Source: an uncultured Oscillospiraceae bacterium (lineage in GTDB: Bacteria > Bacillota_A > Clostridia > Oscillospirales > Acutalibacteraceae). Taken from it: a DNA stretch of 9,809 nt. The DNA lies in the NCBI GenBank assembly GCA_905211185.1, contig CAJLZR010000020.1:1-9809 (forward strand), in the 5' to 3' direction. Below, piece after piece: positions 7,323-9,809 of this stretch. The notes under the pieces are model-generated. The model made no database searches and was not told where the DNA came from. It saw only the letters and a program-made list of their open reading frames with translations. Position 1 is the stretch's first letter, and every line of letters begins with the position of its first letter. The translations under genes and the position numbers were made by a program.

Positions 7323-8534
7323 ATGGAAGGTAAATTTAAAAAATTATTTTCTCTATTTATGTTTTTAGGTTGTGTTTTTTGTTTCTGTAATTTTAACTTT
7401 GTTTACGGAATAGATAAGGATGCAAATGCAGAGTCTAATTCGAAACTTTCGATTGTTGTGCCGGTTTACAACGTTGCGCCATATCTGGATGAAGCTTTAG
7501 ATTCGGCCGAAAATCAAACTTATAAGAATTTGGAAATAATATGTGTAAACGATGGTTCAACGGATAATTCTCTTGAAATACTCGAAAAGCATGCCGCAAA
7601 AGATAGCCGTATAAAAATAATAACTCAGAAAAATCAAGGGCTCAGTGGAGCTAGAAATACCGGAATTAGAGCCGCAACCGGCAAGTACATATATTTTTTT
7701 GATTCGGATGATGTAATAGCGCCGTATATTATGGAAAAAGCTATAGGAAATTTAGAAAAATATGATGCCGATGCGTCTGAGTTTGGGTATATTAAATTTG
7801 AGTATAATAGTAAGCTTGATATGTCGAAGTATCCTTATGAAGAATTACCTGTGGAAGTTTTGGAGTGTGGAGAGGGCCAAAATCCATTTAAGGTTTTAGG
7901 AACATGGCCTGTATCGGCATGTTACCGTGTATATAAAAAATCGTTTTTGGCGGATAATAAGCTTGAATTTAAAAAAGACCTTAAAATAATTGAAGATGTT
8001 TTGTTTAATTACCTAAGTAGAGCACGAATGAAAAAATTAGTTCGGGATAGTAATATCGGATATTTTTATAGAGTCAAAAGACCCGGCTCTATAATGACTG
8101 TTGATTTTTGTGTGTTAAAGAAAAGGCTCAATGGAAAATTAATGATTGTAAAAGAACTTGGTTTAAAAAGAGACAGATTTGAATTCTCCGAAAGAGATAA
8201 ATATTTAATTGGAGCCATGTTGGGGTTGGTTTATAATGATATAAAAAGTTTTAAAGATCCGAGTGATAAGCGTTTGTATGCCAAAAAAGCTTATGAAGAA
8301 ATCTGGACTAACTTTGCGGAAAAGTATAAAATTATACCTAATAAGAATAATAAGAAAAAATTGGATGATTTGAGGCGTTGGTCCAAAGGGCTAGACCTAA
8401 ATAAAAAATCTAAAAAGCCAACAAAAGCTAAGGCTGCTAAAAAAGTTAAAAAAGTTAAAACAAAATCAAATAAACAAAGGAAAAGCCAGAGCAGCAGAGG
8501 GAAAAAGAATGTTACCAAAAGAAAAAATACGTAA
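7323..8534 (+). CDS. GT-5: GT2-family glycosyltransferase with signal-peptide-like N-terminus and lysine-rich tail
   Basis: This is the longest member, at 403 residues. MEGKFKK, then a hydrophobic segment (about 8-28, with CVFCFCNF) ending in VYG, resembles a cleavable signal peptide. The GT-A domain starts at [10 protein letters not shown] (41). Motifs are VNDGSTD with D77, DSDD at 127-130, and IIED with E224/D225, followed by YRVKRPGS and [11 protein letters not shown]. It is very close to GT-4 around the first two motifs (shared [11 protein letters not shown] and APYIMEK), so a recent duplication is likely. Residues from about 355 to 403 form a low-complexity basic tail: 22 of 49 are Lys or Arg with one acidic residue. 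Basic tails can bind nucleic acid, anionic wall polymers or membranes; nothing here tells which. ATG 7323 has AGGAGGG at 7309-7315. The end overlaps lepA by 26 bases in a different frame. Confidence 0.9.
   Translation: MEGKFKKLFSLFMFLGCVFCFCNFNFVYGIDKDANAESNSKLSIVVPVYNVAPYLDEALDSAENQTYKNLEIICVNDGSTDNSLEILEKHAAKDSRIKIITQKNQGLSGARNTGIRAATGKYIYFFDSDDVIAPYIMEKAIGNLEKYDADASEFGYIKFEYNSKLDMSKYPYEELPVEVLECGEGQNPFKVLGTWPVSACYRVYKKSFLADNKLEFKKDLKIIEDVLFNYLSRARMKKLVRDSNIGYFYRVKRPGSIMTVDFCVLKKRLNGKLMIVKELGLKRDRFEFSERDKYLIGAMLGLVYNDIKSFKDPSDKRLYAKKAYEEIWTNFAEKYKIIPNKNNKKKLDDLRRWSKGLDLNKKSKKPTKAKAAKKVKKVKTKSNKQRKSQSSRGKKNVTKRKNT
8397..8471 (+). repeat. A-rich low-complexity DNA coding the GT-5 lysine tail
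   Basis: Lys and Ala codons recur here, including a short tandem repeat (AAAAAAGTT twice, near 8436-8455). It probably grew by slippage. It codes [14 protein letters not shown] within the GT-5 tail. Confidence 0.5.
8496..8501 (+). promoter_or_regulatory. lepA Shine-Dalgarno inside the GT-5 tail
   Basis: AGAGGG lies 7 bases before ATG 8509, within the coding sequence of the GT-5 basic tail. Initiation of lepA therefore occurs while the mRNA is being translated as GT-5, which suggests coupling. Confidence 0.6.
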
Positions 8535-9809
8535 TTTTAGTATAATAGCGCATATTGACCATGGAAAATCTACACTGGCAGATAGAATTTTGGAGCTGAC
8601 GAATTCGGTTTCCGCAAGAGAAATGGAAAGTCAGTTACTTGATAACATGGATCTTGAAAGAGAGCGTGGGATTACAATTAAGTCCCACGCCGTCAGTCTT
8701 TTTTATAAAGCGGATAACGGCGAAGAATATCTTTTTAATTTAATAGATACTCCCGGTCATGTGGATTTTAATTACGAGGTTTCTCGTTCGCTCGCGGCTT
8801 GCGAGGGAGCTATTTTAGTTGTGGATGCTTCGCAAGGGATTGAGGCGCAAACTTTGGCCAATACCTATCTTGCGCTCGATGCGGGGCTTGAAATAATACC
8901 TGTTATAAATAAAGTGGATCTGCCTAGCGCAGAGCCCGAAAGAGTTTGTAAAGAAATTGAAGATGTTATAGGGATTCCATGCGATGAAGCTCCGAAAGTT
9001 TCGGCCAAAACAGGGCTTAATGTAAAAGATGTACTTGAAAATATAGTTAAAAATGTGCCTCCTCCAAGAGGGGACGAAAACAAGCCTTTAAAAGCGTTAA
9101 TTTTCGATTCATATTACGATGCTTACAAAGGTGTTGTGGTTTATGTTCGAATAATGGACGGAAAGGTTAAAACAGGCGATAAAATAAAATTTATGGCAGG
9201 TGGAGAATCTTTTGTTGTAACAGAATGCGGAATGTCCAAAGCAACTCGTTTGGAAAACACGGGATCTTTGGTTGCGGGAGGGGTTGGATATATAGCAGCC
9301 TCCATTAAAAACGTAAGTTCTGCCAAGGTGGGTGATACCATTACACTTTCGAATAATCCCGCCACTGAGCCTTTGGAAGGGTATAGAGAAGTAAATCCGA
9401 TGGTTTTTTGCGGCGTTTATCCTTTAGACGGTTCAAAATATGGCGATTTGAAAGACGCACTTGAAAAATTAAAACTAAGCGATGCCTCCCTTTCTTATGA
9501 GCCCGAAACTTCTTCGGCTTTGGGATTTGGCTTTAGATGCGGCTTTTTGGGACTGCTGCACATGGAAATTATAGAGGAGCGGCTTGAAAGAGAATATAAT
9601 CTGGACCTTATAACAACAGCTCCGAGTGTTATTTATGAAATAAAGCTGACTGACGGGAGCACTGTTTATATAGATAATCCAACAAACTACCCGAATCCCG
9701 GTACGATACAGGATTCTCTCGAACCGATAACAGATGCACATATATATGCGCCTTCGGGCTTTATAGGAGCTATTATGGAGCTATGCCAGGAGCGGCGTGG
9801 AGTTTATAT
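8509..9809 (+). CDS. lepA: Elongation factor 4 / LepA GTPase, 3' end beyond the window
   Basis: LepA (EF4) is a ribosome-associated translational GTPase. The 433 complete codons seen cover about 70% of the usual 600 or so residues. The GTPase motifs are intact: AHIDHGKST at 14-22 (G1), RGIT at 53-56 (G2), DTPGH at 80-84 (G3), NKVD at 134-137 (G4) and SAK at 165-167 (G5). Domain II follows (about 185-280). Then comes the LepA-typical segment with [31 protein letters not shown] and CQERRGVY at the right edge. The unique C-terminal domain is outside the window. ATG 8509 is chosen because the first residues ([21 protein letters not shown]) start just before G1 as in the family and AGAGGG is 7 bases upstream. 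It overlaps GT-5 by 26 bases. I see no frameshift or stop in the part present. Confidence 0.96.
   Translation, partial: MLPKEKIRNFSIIAHIDHGKSTLADRILELTNSVSAREMESQLLDNMDLERERGITIKSHAVSLFYKADNGEEYLFNLIDTPGHVDFNYEVSRSLAACEGAILVVDASQGIEAQTLANTYLALDAGLEIIPVINKVDLPSAEPERVCKEIEDVIGIPCDEAPKVSAKTGLNVKDVLENIVKNVPPPRGDENKPLKALIFDSYYDAYKGVVVYVRIMDGKVKTGDKIKFMAGGESFVVTECGMSKATRLENTGSLVAGGVGYIAASIKNVSSAKVGDTITLSNNPATEPLEGYREVNPMVFCGVYPLDGSKYGDLKDALEKLKLSDASLSYEPETSSALGFGFRCGFLGLLHMEIIEERLEREYNLDLITTAPSVIYEIKLTDGSTVYIDNPTNYPNPGTIQDSLEPITDAHIYAPSGFIGAIMELCQERRGVY

Noticed and set aside
7340..7375. A lipoprotein lipobox in GT-5 (FLGC, residues 14-17)
   Set aside because: The -3 residue is Phe, the hydrophobic run before the Cys is too short, and the hydrophobic segment continues past it.
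8291..8518. A minus-strand Phe/Leu-rich membrane peptide
   Set aside because: It is the reverse complement of the Lys-rich GT-5 tail, so its hydrophobicity is a by-product of A-rich codons.
1..9809. CRISPR array, tRNA or rRNA gene, riboswitch
   Set aside because: I saw no regular repeat-spacer units, cloverleaf or known leader pattern; the repeats among GT genes are coding paralogy.

Overview
The window looks like a low-GC, Clostridia-like Firmicute chromosome. The evidence is protein-level: the PNPase (pnp) and elongation factor 4 (lepA) both read like clostridial family members, and strong AGGAGG-type Shine-Dalgarno (SD) sites are used throughout. This is an inference from remembered family patterns, not from a search. 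All genes recognised are on the + strand.

Layout. Positions 2-716 hold a decayed IS1-family transposase, cut by the left window edge and broken by two in-frame stops and a frameshift. Next comes an intact pnp (737-2824) behind a possible promoter. Five tandem, paralogous GT2-family (GT-A fold) glycosyltransferase genes follow (2871-8534), here called GT-1 to GT-5. Then lepA begins at 8509, overlapping the end of GT-5 by 26 bases, and runs off the right edge. Gaps between genes are short (9 to 54 bases) and I see no convincing terminator, so pnp, the five GT genes and lepA could be one transcript.

The unusual part is the GT array. Every member keeps the expected GT2 landmarks: a VNDGS(T/K)D loop, a DSDD metal/nucleotide motif and a later ED catalytic-base pair. 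Yet each also starts with a basic stretch followed by a hydrophobic segment. GT-1 to GT-3 look like N-terminal membrane anchors; GT-4 and GT-5 look like cleavable, Cys-rich signal peptides. The simplest topology (N-in, C-out) would put the catalytic domain outside the cytoplasm, away from the cell's own nucleotide sugars. Either the topology is reversed, or these are extracytoplasmic or exported transferases. That is the most interesting candidate system in the window, and its substrate cannot be told from sequence.

The array shows turnover. GT-4 and GT-5 are a close pair with identical motif spacing once GT-4 is started at GTG 6182. GT-2 is interrupted by what looks like a 7-base deletion just after its catalytic domain. 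GT-5 has gained a lysine-rich tail of about 49 residues whose DNA carries the lepA ribosome-binding site and start. With the dead transposase, this suggests a locus undergoing duplication and decay inside an otherwise housekeeping operon.
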